DNA of 64,000 nucleotides, taken from NCBI RefSeq assembly GCF_004919095.1, contig NZ_STGJ01000008.1:95964-159963 (forward strand), read 5' to 3'. Below are positions 54,040-64,000 of the stretch, one piece after another. A model generated the notes under the pieces. The model did not search any database. It worked only from the letters and a program-made list of their open reading frames with translations, and was not told where the DNA came from. Source of the DNA: Crenobacter intestini. Its GTDB lineage: Bacteria > Pseudomonadota > Gammaproteobacteria > Burkholderiales > Chromobacteriaceae. The position numbers were made by a program, and so were the translations under genes. Each line of letters begins with the position of its first letter. The stretch's first letter is position 1.

Positions 54040-55893
54040 TCAGGAACTCAGGCGCGCGCGGATCGCCGCCTCGATGCCGGCGCTATCCAGCCCCAGTCCG
54101 GCGAGCAGCCTGGCGTGGTCGCCGTGCTCGACGTAGTCGTCGGGCAGCCCCAGTTGCAGGCAGTTGGCAGGCAGGCCGGCCGCCGCGATCGCTTCCAGGC
54201 AGGCCGAACCCGCGCCGCCCATCACCACGTTTTCTTCCACAGTGACGAGAAGGTCGTGGCTTTGCGCAAGCTCGCGCACCAGCGCCTCGTCCAGCGGCTT
54301 GACGAAGCGCATGTCGGCGACCGTCGCGTCGAGCGCCTCGGCCGCGGCGAGCGATGGTGCGACCATCGAGCCGAAGGCGAGGATCGCGATCCTTTGCCCC
54401 TGGCGGCGCACGACGCCGCGGCCAATCGGCAGCGCCGTCATCTCGGTCTGGATCTCTGCGCCACAGCCGCTGCCCCTCGGGTAGCGCACCGCAGTCGGCG
54501 ACTCCAGCTGATAGGCGGTGTACAGCATCTGCCGGCACTCGTTCTCGTCGGACGGCGCCATCACCGTCATGTTCGGGATGCAGCGCAGGAAGGAGAGGTC
54601 GAACGCCCCGGCGTGGGTCGGGCCGTCGGCGCCGACCAGGCCCGCGCGGTCGATCGCGAACAGCACCGGCAGGTTCTGCAGCGCGACGTCGTGGATCAGC
54701 TGGTCGTACGCGCGCTGCAAAAAGGTCGAGTAGATTGCGACCACCGGCTTCATGCCGTCGCACGCCATGCCGGCGGCGAAAGTCACCGCGTGCTGCTCGG
54801 CGATCGCGACGTCGAAGTAGCGCTCGGGGTGCTCGCGCTCGAAGCGCACCAGGCCCGAACCCTCGCGCATCGCCGGCGTGATGCCGACCAGGCGGTGGTC
54901 CTTCTTCGCCATGTCGCAGATCCAGTCGCCGAACACCTGCGTGTAGCTGGGCTTGCCACCGCCCTTGCCGCTGGCAAGGCCCGCCACCGGGTCGAAGCGC
55001 GACACGCCGTGGTAGGCGGTCGGGTCGTTCTCGGCGAGCTTGTAGCCCTGGCCCTTCCTGGTGACCACGTGCAGGAACTGTGGGCCCTTCAGCTTGCGGA
55101 TGTTGGAGAGGGTGTCGACCAGCACGTTCAAGTCGTGCCCGTCGATCGGGCCGATGTAGTTGAAGCCGAATTCCTCGAACAGCGTGCCCGGCGTCAGCAT
55201 CCCCTTGGCGTACTCCTCGACCTTGCTGGCCAGGTCGCGCAGCGGAGGTGCGAAGCCCTTGAGCACCTTGTTCGACTGCTGGCGCACCGTGCTGTAGAAG
55301 CGGCTGGAGAGCAGACGGGCGAGGTAGTTGTTGAGCGCGCCGACGTTAGGCGAGATCGACATTTCGTTGTCGTTGAGGATCACCAGCAAGTTGGTGTCCA
55401 TCGCGCCGGCGTTGTTCAGCGCCTCGAAGGCCTGGCCGGCGGTCAGCGCGCCGTCGCCGATGATGGCGACGCAGCGCCGCTCGCTTTTTTGCGCCTTGGC
55501 CGCGACGGCCATGCCCAGCGCCGCGCCGATGCTGGTCGAGCTGTGGCCGACGCCGAAGGTGTCGTACGGCGACTCTTCGCGCTTGGGGAAGCCGGCGAGG
55601 CCGCCTTGCTGGCGCATGCTGTTCATGCGCGCCTTGCGCCCGGTCAGGATCTTGTGCGGGTAGGTCTGGTGGCCGACGTCCCATACCAGGCGGTCGTCCG
55701 GCGTGTCGTACACATAGTGCAGCGCGACGGTCAGCTCGATGCTGCCCAGGTTGGACGAGAAGTGGCCGCCGGTCTTGCTGACCGACTCGACCAGGAAGTC
55801 GCGCAGCTCGCCGGCGACCTTGGGTAGCGCCTCGCGCGGCAGCCGGCGCAAGTCGGCCGGGGTGTCGATGGTGTCGAGCAGGGCGGTCGTCAT
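54040..55893 (-). CDS. dxs: 1-deoxy-D-xylulose-5-phosphate synthase
   Basis: Dxs condenses pyruvate and glyceraldehyde 3-phosphate with thiamine diphosphate, opening the MEP pathway. The 617 residues start at ATG 55893 ([12 protein letters not shown]). ThDP/Mg motif [52 protein letters not shown] and [13 protein letters not shown] are intact. It is the last gene of xseB-ispA-dxs; Dxr and UppS are encoded elsewhere in the window. Confidence 0.97.
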   Translation of the reverse strand: MTTALLDTIDTPADLRRLPREALPKVAGELRDFLVESVSKTGGHFSSNLGSIELTVALHYVYDTPDDRLVWDVGHQTYPHKILTGRKARMNSMRQQGGLAGFPKREESPYDTFGVGHSSTSIGAALGMAVAAKAQKSERRCVAIIGDGALTAGQAFEALNNAGAMDTNLLVILNDNEMSISPNVGALNNYLARLLSSRFYSTVRQQSNKVLKGFAPPLRDLASKVEEYAKGMLTPGTLFEEFGFNYIGPIDGHDLNVLVDTLSNIRKLKGPQFLHVVTRKGQGYKLAENDPTAYHGVSRFDPVAGLASGKGGGKPSYTQVFGDWICDMAKKDHRLVGITPAMREGSGLVRFEREHPERYFDVAIAEQHAVTFAAGMACDGMKPVVAIYSTFLQRAYDQLIHDVALQNLPVLFAIDRAGLVGADGPTHAGAFDLSFLRCIPNMTVMAPSDENECRQMLYTAYQLESPTAVRYPRGSGCGAEIQTEMTALPIGRGVVRRQGQRIAILAFGSMVAPSLAAAEALDATVADMRFVKPLDEALVRELAQSHDLLVTVEENVVMGGAGSACLEAIAAAGLPANCLQLGLPDDYVEHGDHARLLAGLGLDSAGIEAAIRARLSS

Positions 55894-55903
55894 CAAGGCG
55901 GCC

Positions 55904-56797
55904 TCAGAAGGAGCGTTCGACAATGTAGTCGGCCAGTTCGCGCAGGCGGCGGGCGTCTGCGCCAAAGGGTTCGACGGCGCGGATGGCGTCGTCGTAGAGT
56001 TCACGGGCAAATTCACGGGCACGGGCTAATCCCAACAGGCTCACGTAAGTCGGTTTGTCATGGGCGGCGTCCTTGCCGGCGGTCTTGCCGAGCGCCTGGC
56101 TGTCGGCGTCGACGTCGAGCACGTCGTCGACCACCTGGAAGGCGAGCCCCATGCACTTGGCAAAATGGTCGAGGCACGCGCGCGCCTCGTCGTCGATGTC
56201 GCCGGCCAGGGCACCGAGGCCGACCGACGCGCGGATCAGCGCGCCGGTCTTCATCAGGTGCATGTATTCGAGCTCGGGCAATTCGAGCGACTGGCCGACG
56301 GCAGCCAGGTCGATCGCCTGGCCGCCGGCCATGCCGGCGTGTCCCGCGGCGCGGGCGAGCGTGCCTGCCATCATCAATTGCCGCGCGGGCGCGACGCCAG
56401 CCAGCGGGCGGCTGACGATGTCGAACGCCAGTGTCTGCAGCGCGTCACCGGCCAACAGCGCGGTCGCCTCGCCGTAAGCGACGTGGCAGGTCGGCTTGCC
56501 GCGGCGCAACACGTCGTCGTCCATGCACGGCAAATCGTCGTGGATCAGCGAATAGACGTGCACGCACTCGACAGCCGCCGCCAGCGGTGCAAGCGTTTCG
56601 GGCGCGCCGCCGGCGGCTTCGCCTGCGGCGAAAACCAGCAGCGGTCGCACACGCTTGCCGCCGCCCAGGGTGCTGTAGCGCATCGCCTCGTGCAGCGCGC
56701 GCGGGTGCGCGCCCTCGGCGGGCAGCAGGGCGGCCAGCGTCTGTTCGGTCTGCTGCTGGATGGCGGTCATCCAGCCGGTAAAGGTGTCAGCCGGCAT
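55904..56797 (-). CDS. ispA: Farnesyl diphosphate synthase
   Basis: IspA makes farnesyl diphosphate, the primer for undecaprenyl and quinone side chains. The 297 residues start at ATG 56797; a second Met at position 10 is possible. The first Asp-rich motif DDLPCMDD (87-94) and the second DDVLD (224-228) are intact, with [10 protein letters not shown] and GGGKRVRP conserved. The start overlaps xseB by 11 bp, and dxs follows after 10 bp. Confidence 0.96.
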   Translation of the reverse strand: MPADTFTGWMTAIQQQTEQTLAALLPAEGAHPRALHEAMRYSTLGGGKRVRPLLVFAAGEAAGGAPETLAPLAAAVECVHVYSLIHDDLPCMDDDVLRRGKPTCHVAYGEATALLAGDALQTLAFDIVSRPLAGVAPARQLMMAGTLARAAGHAGMAGGQAIDLAAVGQSLELPELEYMHLMKTGALIRASVGLGALAGDIDDEARACLDHFAKCMGLAFQVVDDVLDVDADSQALGKTAGKDAAHDKPTYVSLLGLARAREFARELYDDAIRAVEPFGADARRLRELADYIVERSF

Positions 56798-57020
56798 CGG
56801 GCAGGTCCAGCGGTTTGAGTTCTTCGTTTTCCAAAATCTTCAGCTGCTGTTCGGCGTCGGCAAGCTTGGCCTGGCAGAACTTGATCAGCTCGGTGCCCTG
56901 CTTGTACGAGGAAAGCGCGCTCTCCAGCGGCATGTCGCCGCTTTCCATCGCGTGGATGATCTCCTCGAGCTGGGCGAGCGCCGTCTCGAAAGTCGCGGCG
57001 CTCTTCGGTGCTCTGGCCAT
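56787..57020 (-). CDS. xseB: Exodeoxyribonuclease VII small subunit
   Basis: XseB assembles on XseA to form exonuclease VII. The 77 residues start at ATG 57020, with AAAGGA 6 bases upstream (an ATG two codons earlier abuts the ribosome site). The family core FETALAQLEEIIHAMESGDMPLE and ALSSYKQGTELIKFCQAKLADAEQ is intact. xseA is not adjacent. The end overlaps ispA. Confidence 0.94.
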   Translation of the reverse strand: MARAPKSAATFETALAQLEEIIHAMESGDMPLESALSSYKQGTELIKFCQAKLADAEQQLKILENEELKPLDLPDAG

Positions 57021-57099
57021 GTGCATTCCTTTGGCAAAAAACCGTCTGGCGCCCATTGTAGGGCGCATGAAGAGACCTGCCTAGCGAGGCCGGGCGACT

Positions 57100-58077
57100 T
57101 TACGCGGCCTTCTGCTTGCGCGGGAAGATCAGCGACAGCACCACCGAGCTTGCGATCACCACGAACACCACGCCCAGCGAGATCGCGGTCGGGATGTGGA
57201 ACACCTTGACGATCAGCATCTTGCAGCCGATGAAGGTGAGCACCACCGCCAGGCCGTATTTCAGCAGGTGGAAGCGGTCGGCGACGTCGGCGAGCAGGAA
57301 GTACATCGCGCGCAGGCCGAGGATCGCGAAGATGTTCGAGGTCAGCACGATGAAGGGGTCGGTGGTCACCGCGAAGATCGCCGGGATGCTGTCGACCGCG
57401 AACACCACGTCGGAGAGCTCGATCATCACCAGCACCAGGAACATCGGCGTCGCGTAGCGGATGCCGTCCTTCATGATGAAGAACTTCTCGCCGTGCAGCT
57501 CTTGCGTGACGCGCATATGGCGGCGCACGAACTTGAGGATGGGGTTGTCCGAAAAATCGGCTTCCTCGTCCTTTTCCGGCAGCATCATCTTCAAGCCGGT
57601 GAACACCAGGAAGGCGCCGAAGATGTACAGCACCCATGCAAATTCCTTCACCAGCGCGGCGCCGACGCCGACCATCACCGCGCGCAGCACGATCGCGCCG
57701 AACACGCCGTAGACCAGCACGCGGCGCTGGTATTCGGGCGGCACCTTGAAGTAGGCGAAGATCATCAGGAACACGAAGATGTTGTCGACCGCGAGCGACT
57801 TCTCGATCACGTAGCCGGTCAGGAACTCCAGCGTCTTCTCGTGAGCGATCACTTCCCCGAACGCCGGGTCCATCTTCAGGTCCCAGTAGAGCCAGGCGGC
57901 GAAGGCGAGGGCGACGCTCACCCAGACCGCCGACCAGCCGAGCGCTTCCTTCGCGCTGACCTTGTGCGCGCCTTGCTTGTTGAGCGCGACGATATCGATG
58001 GCGAGCATCACCAGGACGGCGACGAAGAAGACACCGTAAAAGAACGGCGAGCCGATGTCCGGCATGGCCTGCTGCAT
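57100..58077 (-). CDS. TerC/Alx-family membrane protein
   Basis: The 325 residues start at ATG 58077, after AGGGGTTTG, and have about nine membrane helices. TerC motifs are EKTLEFLTGYVIEKSLAVDNIFVFLMIF and MIELSDVVFAVDSIPAIFAVTTDPFIVLTSN, whose Asp residues fit a metal-transport role. Alx/MntP-like relatives export manganese; tellurite resistance is not implied by this gene alone. The 98-bp gap to the divergent SDR gene seems too short for a manganese riboswitch. Confidence 0.92.
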   Translation of the reverse strand: MQQAMPDIGSPFFYGVFFVAVLVMLAIDIVALNKQGAHKVSAKEALGWSAVWVSVALAFAAWLYWDLKMDPAFGEVIAHEKTLEFLTGYVIEKSLAVDNIFVFLMIFAYFKVPPEYQRRVLVYGVFGAIVLRAVMVGVGAALVKEFAWVLYIFGAFLVFTGLKMMLPEKDEEADFSDNPILKFVRRHMRVTQELHGEKFFIMKDGIRYATPMFLVLVMIELSDVVFAVDSIPAIFAVTTDPFIVLTSNIFAILGLRAMYFLLADVADRFHLLKYGLAVVLTFIGCKMLIVKVFHIPTAISLGVVFVVIASSVVLSLIFPRKQKAA

Positions 58078-58175
58078 GATCAAACCCCTGTAAGCGTTGC
58101 GTGGTATTGCGGGCGCGTATTTTGGTGTAGTGTGCGCGCTCTGGCTAGTAGCAAAAACGCATAGATTGTAAAACG

Positions 58176-59000
58176 ATGAAATCCATCCTGATTAGCGGAT
58201 GTTCGAGCGGGATCGGCTACGCGGTCGCGCACGGCCTGAAAAACGAGGGCTGGCGGGTGTTCGCGACCTGCCGCAAGCAGGCAGACGTCGAGCGGCTGGC
58301 CGCCGAAGGGCTCGAAGCCTTAAGGCTAGACGTCGACGACGACGAAAGCATTCGTGTCTGCGTCGCCGAAGTGCTGGAAAGGGCCGGCGGCAGGCTCGAC
58401 GCCCTCTTCAATAACGCGGGCTTCGGCCAGCCCGGCGCGTGCGAGGACATCACGCGCGGCGCGCTGCGCGCGCAGTTCGAGACCAACCTGTTTGGCGCGT
58501 GGGCGCTGTGCGCCGCCGTGCTGCCGGCGATGCGCGCGCAGGGGCATGGCCGCATCCTGTTCAACAGCTCGGTGCTGGGCTTCGCCGCGATGAAGTGGCG
58601 CGGCGCGTACAACGCCTCCAAGTACGCGATGGAAGGGCTGTGCGACACGCTGCGGCTGGAACTGGACGGCTCGGGCGTGTTCGTCAGCCTGATCGAGCCG
58701 GGGCCGATCGTCAGCCGCTTTCGCGCCAACGCGCTCGAGCGCTTCCTCGCCAACGTCGACATCGACGCGAGCGCGCACCGCGCCGCGTACCAGGCCCAGC
58801 TCGAACGGCTGCAAAAGCCGGGGCCGGCGGCGCCGTTTACCTTGCCCGAGTCGGCGGTGCTAGATAGCGTGCGCCGCGCGCTGGCTGCGAGGCACCCGGC
58901 CGCGCGCTACCGGGTGACGGTGCCGACGCACCTCTTCTGGTACTTGAAGCGAGTGCTGCCGACGCGCTGGCTGGACGCCTTGCTGAGCCGGGCGGCCTGA
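58176..59000 (+). CDS. Short-chain dehydrogenase/reductase
   Basis: The 274 residues are a classical SDR: cofactor motif GCSSGIG (8-14), NNAGFGQPG (near 79), and catalytic YNASKYAMEG (Tyr near 147). A following PGPIVSRF loop is typical. The Arg in FATCRKQ suggests NADP(H). Substrate unknown. A long C-terminal extension with VTVPTHLFWYLKRVLP may touch the membrane. It is divergent from the TerC gene. Confidence 0.9.
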   Translation: MKSILISGCSSGIGYAVAHGLKNEGWRVFATCRKQADVERLAAEGLEALRLDVDDDESIRVCVAEVLERAGGRLDALFNNAGFGQPGACEDITRGALRAQFETNLFGAWALCAAVLPAMRAQGHGRILFNSSVLGFAAMKWRGAYNASKYAMEGLCDTLRLELDGSGVFVSLIEPGPIVSRFRANALERFLANVDIDASAHRAAYQAQLERLQKPGPAAPFTLPESAVLDSVRRALAARHPAARYRVTVPTHLFWYLKRVLPTRWLDALLSRAA

Positions 59001-59004
59001 CGCA

Positions 59005-59036
59005 AAAAGCCCCGCCGAAAAGGCGGGGCTTTGCTT
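59005..59036. terminator. Bidirectional terminator between SDR and sstT
   Basis: AAAGCCCCGCC (59007-59017) pairs with GGCGGGGCTTT (59023-59033). The minus-strand reading ends in a T5 run, so it serves sstT best; the plus-strand reading ends in TTTGCTTT. Confidence 0.82.
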
Positions 59037-59076
59037 TGGCCGGATGGGACCCGGGTACTGCTTCTTGTTGTAGGGC

Positions 59077-60327
59077 TTAGGCCTTGGCGGCGCTGGCGAC
59101 CGCGCCTGCCTGCGCCTCTTCCTCGGCGATGCACGCGGCGGCGGTGAACAGCACGTCGGTCGACGAGTTGAGCGCGGTCTCGGCCGAATCCTGCAGCACG
59201 CCGATGATGAAGCCGACCGCGATCACCTGCATCGCGATGTCGCCCGGGATGCCGAACAGGCTGCACGCCAGCGGGATCAACAGCAGCGAGCCACCGGCGA
59301 CGCCCGAGGCGCCGCATGCGCATACCGCGGCGACCACCGACAGCAACAGCGCGGTCGGGATGTCGACGGTGATGCCCAACGTGTGCACGGCAGCGAGGGT
59401 CAGCACGGTGATGGTGATGGCAGCACCGGCCATGTTGATGGTTGCGCCCAGCGGGATCGACACCGAGTAGGTGTCTTCATGCAGGCCGAGCTTCTCGCAC
59501 AGTTCCATGTTGACCGGGATGTTGGCGGCCGAGCTGCGGGTGAAGAAGGCGGTGATGCCGCTTTCCTTCAGGCAGGTGAAGACCAGCGGGAACGGGTTGC
59601 GACGGATCTTCCAGAACACGATCAGCGGGTTGAGCACCAGCGCGACCAGCAGCATGCTGCCAAGCAATACGGCCAACAGCTGCGCGTAGCCGTACAGCGC
59701 GTCGAAGCCGGTTTCGGCGATGGTCGACGAGACGAGGCCGAAGATGCCCAGCGGCGCGAAGCGGATCACCACGTGGACGATGAAGGTTACGCCGTAGGAG
59801 AGGTCATGTGCGACCTGCTTGGTGGTCTCCGACGCGTGGCGCAGGGCCAGCCCCAGCGCGATCGCCCAGGCCAGGATGCCGATGAAGTTGGCCTTGAGGA
59901 CGGCGTTGACCGGGTTGTCGACCACGTTCAAGAGCAGCGTCTTCAGCACCTCGCCGATGCCGCCGGGCGGGGTGAGGTCGCCGCTATGGGTGGCCAGCGT
60001 CAGCACGGTCGGGAAGGCGAAGCTCATCAGTACCGCGACCAAGGCGGCTGCGAAGGTGCCCAACAGGTACAGCACCAGGATGGGGCGGATATTGGTCGGC
60101 TGGCCCTTCTTGTGGTTGGCGATCGACGAGGCGACCAGCACGAACACCAGGACCGGCGCGACGGCCTTGAGCGCGCTGATGAACAGCGAACCCAATAGCC
60201 CGGCCGACTTGGCTGCCGACGGCGCGAACACGGTCAGCGCGATGCCGGCCACCAGGCCGATCATGATCTGGCTGACCAGCGAGCCGTGCATCAGGTAGCG
60301 CAGCAGGGGATGTTGCTTCTCTTGCAT
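59077..60327 (-). CDS. sstT: Serine/threonine transporter SstT
   Basis: SstT imports serine and threonine with sodium. The 416 residues start at ATG 60327 ([20 protein letters not shown]). The dicarboxylate/amino acid:cation symporter fold is evident, with [13 protein letters not shown] at the start, [39 protein letters not shown] and [15 protein letters not shown] in the transport core. The upstream reading frame before this ATG is short and lacks homology. It is divergent from valS. Confidence 0.95.
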   Translation of the reverse strand: MQEKQHPLLRYLMHGSLVSQIMIGLVAGIALTVFAPSAAKSAGLLGSLFISALKAVAPVLVFVLVASSIANHKKGQPTNIRPILVLYLLGTFAAALVAVLMSFAFPTVLTLATHSGDLTPPGGIGEVLKTLLLNVVDNPVNAVLKANFIGILAWAIALGLALRHASETTKQVAHDLSYGVTFIVHVVIRFAPLGIFGLVSSTIAETGFDALYGYAQLLAVLLGSMLLVALVLNPLIVFWKIRRNPFPLVFTCLKESGITAFFTRSSAANIPVNMELCEKLGLHEDTYSVSIPLGATINMAGAAITITVLTLAAVHTLGITVDIPTALLLSVVAAVCACGASGVAGGSLLLIPLACSLFGIPGDIAMQVIAVGFIIGVLQDSAETALNSSTDVLFTAAACIAEEEAQAGAVASAAKA

Positions 60328-60605
60328 GATGGGGACGTTCCTCTCTATCTCGTGCGCTGGGCGCACCTCTATTGGTCCGGATCTTTTTTATTGGTGTTCC
60401 CGCCGCCGCCCATGCTGAGGGGGTGGCTGGATGGGAGCGGTTAGTCTATCCGCTAAATAAGAAAAATTGGAAGTAGTTGTATACGATATGCGATATGCAA
60501 TTACGGGTTTGCGACACGCGTTTCGGGCGCCGGCAAGACGGCAGGGGGGCGGGCGGGTTATAATCGCCCCATTTTTTCGCGCATAACAAGACACCGAAAA
60601 CGACC
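60328..60605. other. sstT-valS divergent intergenic region
   Basis: This 278-bp spacer holds the valS promoter and an AT-rich patch (about 60450-60500). I see no RNA gene or T-box; T-boxes are not expected in this group. An AT-rich patch with TATACGATATGCGATATGC (60480 area) carries the short direct repeat CGATATGC, of uncertain meaning. Confidence 0.5.
60535..60564 (+). promoter_or_regulatory. valS promoter
   Basis: A perfect -10 TATAAT at 60559-60564 lies 42 bp before the valS start. A weak -35, AAGACG (60535-60540), sits 18 bp upstream. The -10 assignment is strong; the -35 is weak. Confidence 0.6.
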
Positions 60606-63419
60606 ATGGAACTTGCCAAGAGCTTTGAACCGGGCGACATCGAACGCCGCTGGTACGACGTGTGGGACAAGGCCGGCTACTTCAAGCCGAGCATGAACGA
60701 AGCGCAGCCCTCGTTCTGCATCCAGCTGCCGCCGCCGAACGTCACCGGCACGCTGCACATGGGCCACGCCTTCAACCAGACCATCATGGATGGCCTGACC
60801 CGCTACTACCGGATGAAGGGCGACAACACGCTGTGGGTGCCGGGCACCGACCACGCGGGCATCGCCACCCAGATCGTCGTCGAACGCCAGCTCGCCGAGC
60901 AGGGCGTCTCCCGCCACGACCTGGGCCGCGACGCGTTCATCTCCAAGGTATGGGAGTGGAAGGAAAAGTCCGGCGGCACCATCACCAGCCAGATGCGCCG
61001 CGTCGGCTGCTCGGTCGACTGGGACAAGGAATACTTCACCATGGACGACAAGATGTCGACCGCGGTGACCGAGGTGTTCGTGCGCCTGTTCGAGCAGGGC
61101 CTGATCTACCGCGGCAAGCGCCTCGTTAACTGGGACCCGAAACTGGGGACCGCCGTATCCGACCTCGAAGTGGTCTCCGAGGAAGAAGACGGCAAGATGT
61201 GGCACATCCGCTACCCGGTGGTCGGCGCCGACGACGAAGTGATCGTCGCCACCACCCGTCCGGAGACGCTGTTGGGTGACGTCGCCGTCGCCATCAACCC
61301 GACCGACGAGCGCTACCAGCACCTGGTCGGCAGAGAGCTTGAGCTGCCGCTGACCGGCCGCACCATCCCGGTGATCGTCGACGACTACGTCGACGCCGCC
61401 TTCGGCACCGGCTTCGTGAAGATCACTCCGGCGCACGACTTCAACGACTATCAGGTCGGCAAGCGCCACGCAACAGTGCTGATCAACGTGATGGCGCTGG
61501 ACGCGACCATCCTGAGTGATGCCGAAGTGTTCGCCTTCGACGGCACCGACATGGGCCGCATCGCGCTGCCGGCGGCCTACGCGGGCCTGTCCACCGCCGA
61601 CGCCCGCAAGGCTGTGCTGGCCGACCTGGAAGCCGCCGGCCTGCTGGTGGAAACCAAGCCGCACAAGCTGATGGTGCCGCGTGGCGACCGTACCGGCTCG
61701 GTGATCGAGCCGCTGCTGACCGACCAGTGGTTCGTCGCGATGAGCAAGGTGGGCGAGGGCGACCCCACCGGCAAGAGCATCACCCAGAAGGCGATCGACG
61801 CGGTCGAGTCGGGTGAAGTGCGCTTCGTGCCGGAGAACTGGGTCAACACCTACAACCAGTGGATGAACAACATCCAGGACTGGTGCATCAGCCGCCAGCT
61901 GTGGTGGGGCCACCAGATCCCGGCGTGGTACGACGAAGACGGCAAGGTCTACGTCGCCCGCAGCGAGGAAGAAGCGCGCGCCAAGGCCGGCGGCAAGGCG
62001 CTGCGCCGTGACGACGACGTGCTCGACACCTGGTTCTCGTCCGCGCTGGTGCCGTTCTCCAGCCTGGGCTGGCCGGCCGAGACGCCGGAACTCAAGGCCT
62101 TCGTGCCCTCGCAGGTGCTGGTGACCGGCTACGAGATCATCTTCTTCTGGGTCGCGCGCATGATCATGATGACGACCCACTTCCTGGGCAAGGTGCCGTT
62201 CAAGGATGTATACATCCACGGCATCGTGCGCGACCACGAAGGCAAGAAGATGTCGAAGTCCGAAGGCAACGTGATCGACCCGGTCGATCTGATCGACGGT
62301 ATCGACCTTGCCCGCCTCACCGAGAAGCGCACCACCGGCCTGCGCCGCCCGGAGAAGGCGCCGCAGATCGTCAAGGCCACCGAGAAGCTGTTCCCCGAAG
62401 GCATCCCGGCCTACGGCACCGACGCGCTGCGCTTCACCATGGCGAGCTACGCGTCGCTCGGCCGCTCGGTCAACTTCGACTTCAAGCGTGCCGAAGGCTA
62501 CCGCAACTTCTGCAACAAGCTGTGGAACGCGACCCGCTTCGTGATGATGAACGTCGAGGGCAAGGACTGCGGCCAGGACGAGTCGCTGCCGCTGGAATAC
62601 AGCTTCGTCGACCAGTGGATCATCGGCCGCCTGCAGCAGGCCGAGGCCGACGTCACCCAGGCGCTGGACACCTACCGCTTCGACCTCGCCGCGCAGACCA
62701 TCTACGAGTTCATGTGGAACGAGTACTGCGACTGGTACGTGGAACTGGCCAAGGTGCAGATCGCTAACGGCAACGAAGCGCAGCAGCGCGCCACCCGCCG
62801 CACGCTGGTGCGCGTGCTGGAAGTCGCGCTGCGCCTGATCCACCCGATCATGCCCTTCATCAGCGAAGAGCTGTGGCAGACGGTGGCGCCGCTCGCCAAC
62901 GCGAAGAAGACCGATTCGCTGATGGTCGCGCCGTGGCCCGTCGCGCAGATGGACAAGGTCGACGCGGAAGCCAACGCCCGCATGGACGCGTTCAAGGACA
63001 TGGTCAACGCGATCCGCAACCTGCGTGGCGAGATGAACCTCGGCCCGTCGGTGAAGGCGCCGCTGTTCATCGAGGGCGACGCCTCGTTCGCCGAGTTCGT
63101 GCCTTACCTGCGCCTGCTGTGCCGCCTGACCGAGGGCAGCATCGTCGCCAAACTACCGGAAGACGACGCGCCGGTGGCGATCTCGGGCGACGCGCGCCTG
63201 ATGCTGAAGGTCGAGATCGACAAGGCAGCGGAAACCGCGCGCCTGACCAAGGAAATCGGCAAGACCGAGGTCGAGATCGGCAAGCTGTCCGCCAAGCTGG
63301 AGAAGCCGGGCTACGTCGACAAGGCACCGGCGCACCTGGTCGAGCGCGACCGCGCGCAACTGGCGGACTTCAGCGACAAGCTCGCCAAGCTGAAGGCGCA
63401 ACTGGACAAGCTCGCCTAA
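60606..63419 (+). CDS. valS: Valyl-tRNA synthetase
   Basis: ValRS charges tRNA-Val and edits mischarged threonine. The 937 residues show class I features: HMGH (51-54) for HIGH, a CP1 editing domain with [22 protein letters not shown] (548-552), a [15 protein letters not shown] segment, the anticodon-binding domain (about 640-790), and a C-terminal coiled coil ([21 protein letters not shown]). The start ATG follows the promoter by about 42 bp. Confidence 0.98.
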   Translation: MELAKSFEPGDIERRWYDVWDKAGYFKPSMNEAQPSFCIQLPPPNVTGTLHMGHAFNQTIMDGLTRYYRMKGDNTLWVPGTDHAGIATQIVVERQLAEQGVSRHDLGRDAFISKVWEWKEKSGGTITSQMRRVGCSVDWDKEYFTMDDKMSTAVTEVFVRLFEQGLIYRGKRLVNWDPKLGTAVSDLEVVSEEEDGKMWHIRYPVVGADDEVIVATTRPETLLGDVAVAINPTDERYQHLVGRELELPLTGRTIPVIVDDYVDAAFGTGFVKITPAHDFNDYQVGKRHATVLINVMALDATILSDAEVFAFDGTDMGRIALPAAYAGLSTADARKAVLADLEAAGLLVETKPHKLMVPRGDRTGSVIEPLLTDQWFVAMSKVGEGDPTGKSITQKAIDAVESGEVRFVPENWVNTYNQWMNNIQDWCISRQLWWGHQIPAWYDEDGKVYVARSEEEARAKAGGKALRRDDDVLDTWFSSALVPFSSLGWPAETPELKAFVPSQVLVTGYEIIFFWVARMIMMTTHFLGKVPFKDVYIHGIVRDHEGKKMSKSEGNVIDPVDLIDGIDLARLTEKRTTGLRRPEKAPQIVKATEKLFPEGIPAYGTDALRFTMASYASLGRSVNFDFKRAEGYRNFCNKLWNATRFVMMNVEGKDCGQDESLPLEYSFVDQWIIGRLQQAEADVTQALDTYRFDLAAQTIYEFMWNEYCDWYVELAKVQIANGNEAQQRATRRTLVRVLEVALRLIHPIMPFISEELWQTVAPLANAKKTDSLMVAPWPVAQMDKVDAEANARMDAFKDMVNAIRNLRGEMNLGPSVKAPLFIEGDASFAEFVPYLRLLCRLTEGSIVAKLPEDDAPVAISGDARLMLKVEIDKAAETARLTKEIGKTEVEIGKLSAKLEKPGYVDKAPAHLVERDRAQLADFSDKLAKLKAQLDKLA

Positions 63420-63437
63420 GCGTTAACCGCCGTATCG

Positions 63438-63471
63438 AAAAACCCGCTCTCTTCGGAGGGCGGGTTTTTTT
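63438..63471 (+). terminator. Rho-independent terminator after valS
   Basis: A 13-bp stem from about 63439 to 63468 is capped by a C(TTCG)G tetraloop and followed by seven Ts to 63471. It is one of the strongest terminators in the window. Confidence 0.94.
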
Positions 63472-63520
63472 ATTTGGGCCGGCCGCCCCCGGTCTTGCTG
63501 CTGTGCCGCGAGGGCCCCGT

Positions 63521-63649
63521 GTGAAACTTCTGGGCGGGCAAAACAAATCGCCACCCTTGTGGGCGGTGGCAATGGCGGGGCAATCAGGGTTGTGGCTGTT
63601 CGTAACCGGCATCCTGCCAGTCGTCTACATCGTGTGGCGAGACCATTGA
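63521..63649 (+). CDS. Possible small membrane peptide
   Basis: A 42-codon frame starts at GTG 63521, with GAGGG 8-10 bases upstream. It encodes one hydrophobic stretch (LWAVAMAGQSGLWLFVTG followed by ILPVVYIVW) and a short charged end, RDH. It lies 50 bp after the valS terminator, has no recognised homologue in my memory, and could be chance in GC-rich sequence. Confidence 0.3.
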   Translation: MKLLGGQNKSPPLWAVAMAGQSGLWLFVTGILPVVYIVWRDH

Positions 63650-64000
63650 TGAATCCTCATGAGTAAAAATGGATGCAAAGAGGCAATATTCTAGCCATGA
63701 ATTGCTGCGCCGCAACACGTTCGCTCATATTTGTTGGTTCTTAAGCTCTGGGTAATCGATTAGGCGGCTATCGCTGTCACACCTTGCCTTCGTGATGGGC
63801 GGGGGGCGGGTGGTGTCCGCTTCGCGGACGCCATTTCCAGCCGCCTGCGCTGCCCGAGCGCGGAAAGCGAAGCGGCGCGAGGGAATGCGGACGGGGTCAT
63901 TTCTTTTGTCTCGCCAAAAGAAATGACCGAAAGAAAAGGCGACCCGGAGCCGCCTCGAAACCCCGCGCCAAAGCCGCCCGCCAAGGCGCCGCCTAACTCG
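63650..64000. other. Intergenic region with repeat-like composition
   Basis: I see no credible gene in these 351 bases. The first 120 bases are AT-richer than the surroundings. From about 63800 there are GC-rich short inverted repeats, including GTCCGC/GCGGAC (63815-63829), and the perfect hairpin at 63895-63928. Frames here are proline/arginine-rich and look non-coding. Confidence 0.5.
63895..63928. repeat. Perfect inverted repeat, likely interspersed intergenic element
   Basis: Arms GGTCATTTCTTTTG (63895-63908) and CAAAAGAAATGACC (63915-63928) are exact complements across TCTCGC, giving a 14-bp stem. The segment resembles common intergenic repeats in betaproteobacteria with TTTCTTTTG...CAAAAGAAA arms. 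Whether it is repeated in this genome cannot be seen here. Confidence 0.6.

Noticed and set aside
58078-58175. Manganese (yybP-ykoY) riboswitch before the TerC gene
   Set aside because: The intergenic region is 98 bp and shared with a divergent gene. I could not find the paired helices or core nucleotides of that class.
60558-62843. Long minus-strand frame opposite valS
   Set aside because: Antisense of an intact valyl-tRNA synthetase.

Overview
This window is a GC-rich, gene-dense stretch of ordinary chromosome from a betaproteobacterium. The Neisseriales (Chromobacteriaceae-like) are the best guess. The main evidence is gene order: rimP-nusA-infB-rbfA-truB-rpsO-pnp; rpsB-tsf-pyrH-frr-uppS-cdsA-dxr-rseP-bamA-skp-lpxD-fabZ-lpxA-lpxB-rnhB; yciB-yciI-bolA-ppiC; and xseB-ispA-dxs. 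The genus is inferred, not shown. I see no prophage, insertion sequence, CRISPR array, rRNA or tRNA.

Layout. 1-3.9 kb (minus strand): a molybdate operon modA-modB-modC-modE with a clear ModE operator at its promoter, followed by an HD-GYP-like protein cut by the window edge. 3.9-10 kb: a LysR regulator divergent from cytochrome b561 and two YceI proteins, then small enzymes (extradiol dioxygenase, nitroreductase, FKBP isomerase, SDR) and a MarC membrane protein. 10.2-14.6 kb (minus): pilU-arsC/spx-like-dapE and fadD. 14.8-23.6 kb (plus): the transcription/translation block rimP to pnp. 23.7-25.8 kb: mtfA, a nitronate monooxygenase-like gene and a small membrane protein. 25.9-40.5 kb (plus): a long run joining translation (S2, EF-Ts, RRF), UMP kinase, isoprenoid and phospholipid synthesis (UppS, CdsA, Dxr), envelope assembly (RseP, BamA, Skp) and lipid A synthesis (LpxD, FabZ, LpxA, LpxB), then RNase HII and a family-6-like DNA glycosylase. 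40.6-54 kb: mixed genes, including a PAS chemoreceptor, RarD-like transporter, cytochrome c, parvulin/BolA/YciI/YciB, stomatin/NfeD, YigZ, a DHH-like protein and GMP reductase. 54-57 kb (minus): xseB-ispA-dxs. 57-63.4 kb: TerC, SDR, SstT and valS. After valS lies a repeat-like intergenic tail.

How the genes work together. Dxr, Dxs, IspA and UppS make isoprenoids, including the undecaprenyl carrier. CdsA supplies CDP-diacylglycerol. LpxA, LpxD and LpxB with FabZ share the beta-hydroxyacyl-ACP pool. BamA and Skp build the outer membrane into which lipid A is placed.

Nothing here looks like a wholly new multi-gene system. The best leads are RNA- and residue-level: structured leaders before rpsO, pnp, rpsB and guaC; a near-ideal ModE operator; and two enzyme-family proteins whose signature metal motifs are replaced (HD to MN, DHH to SRE).
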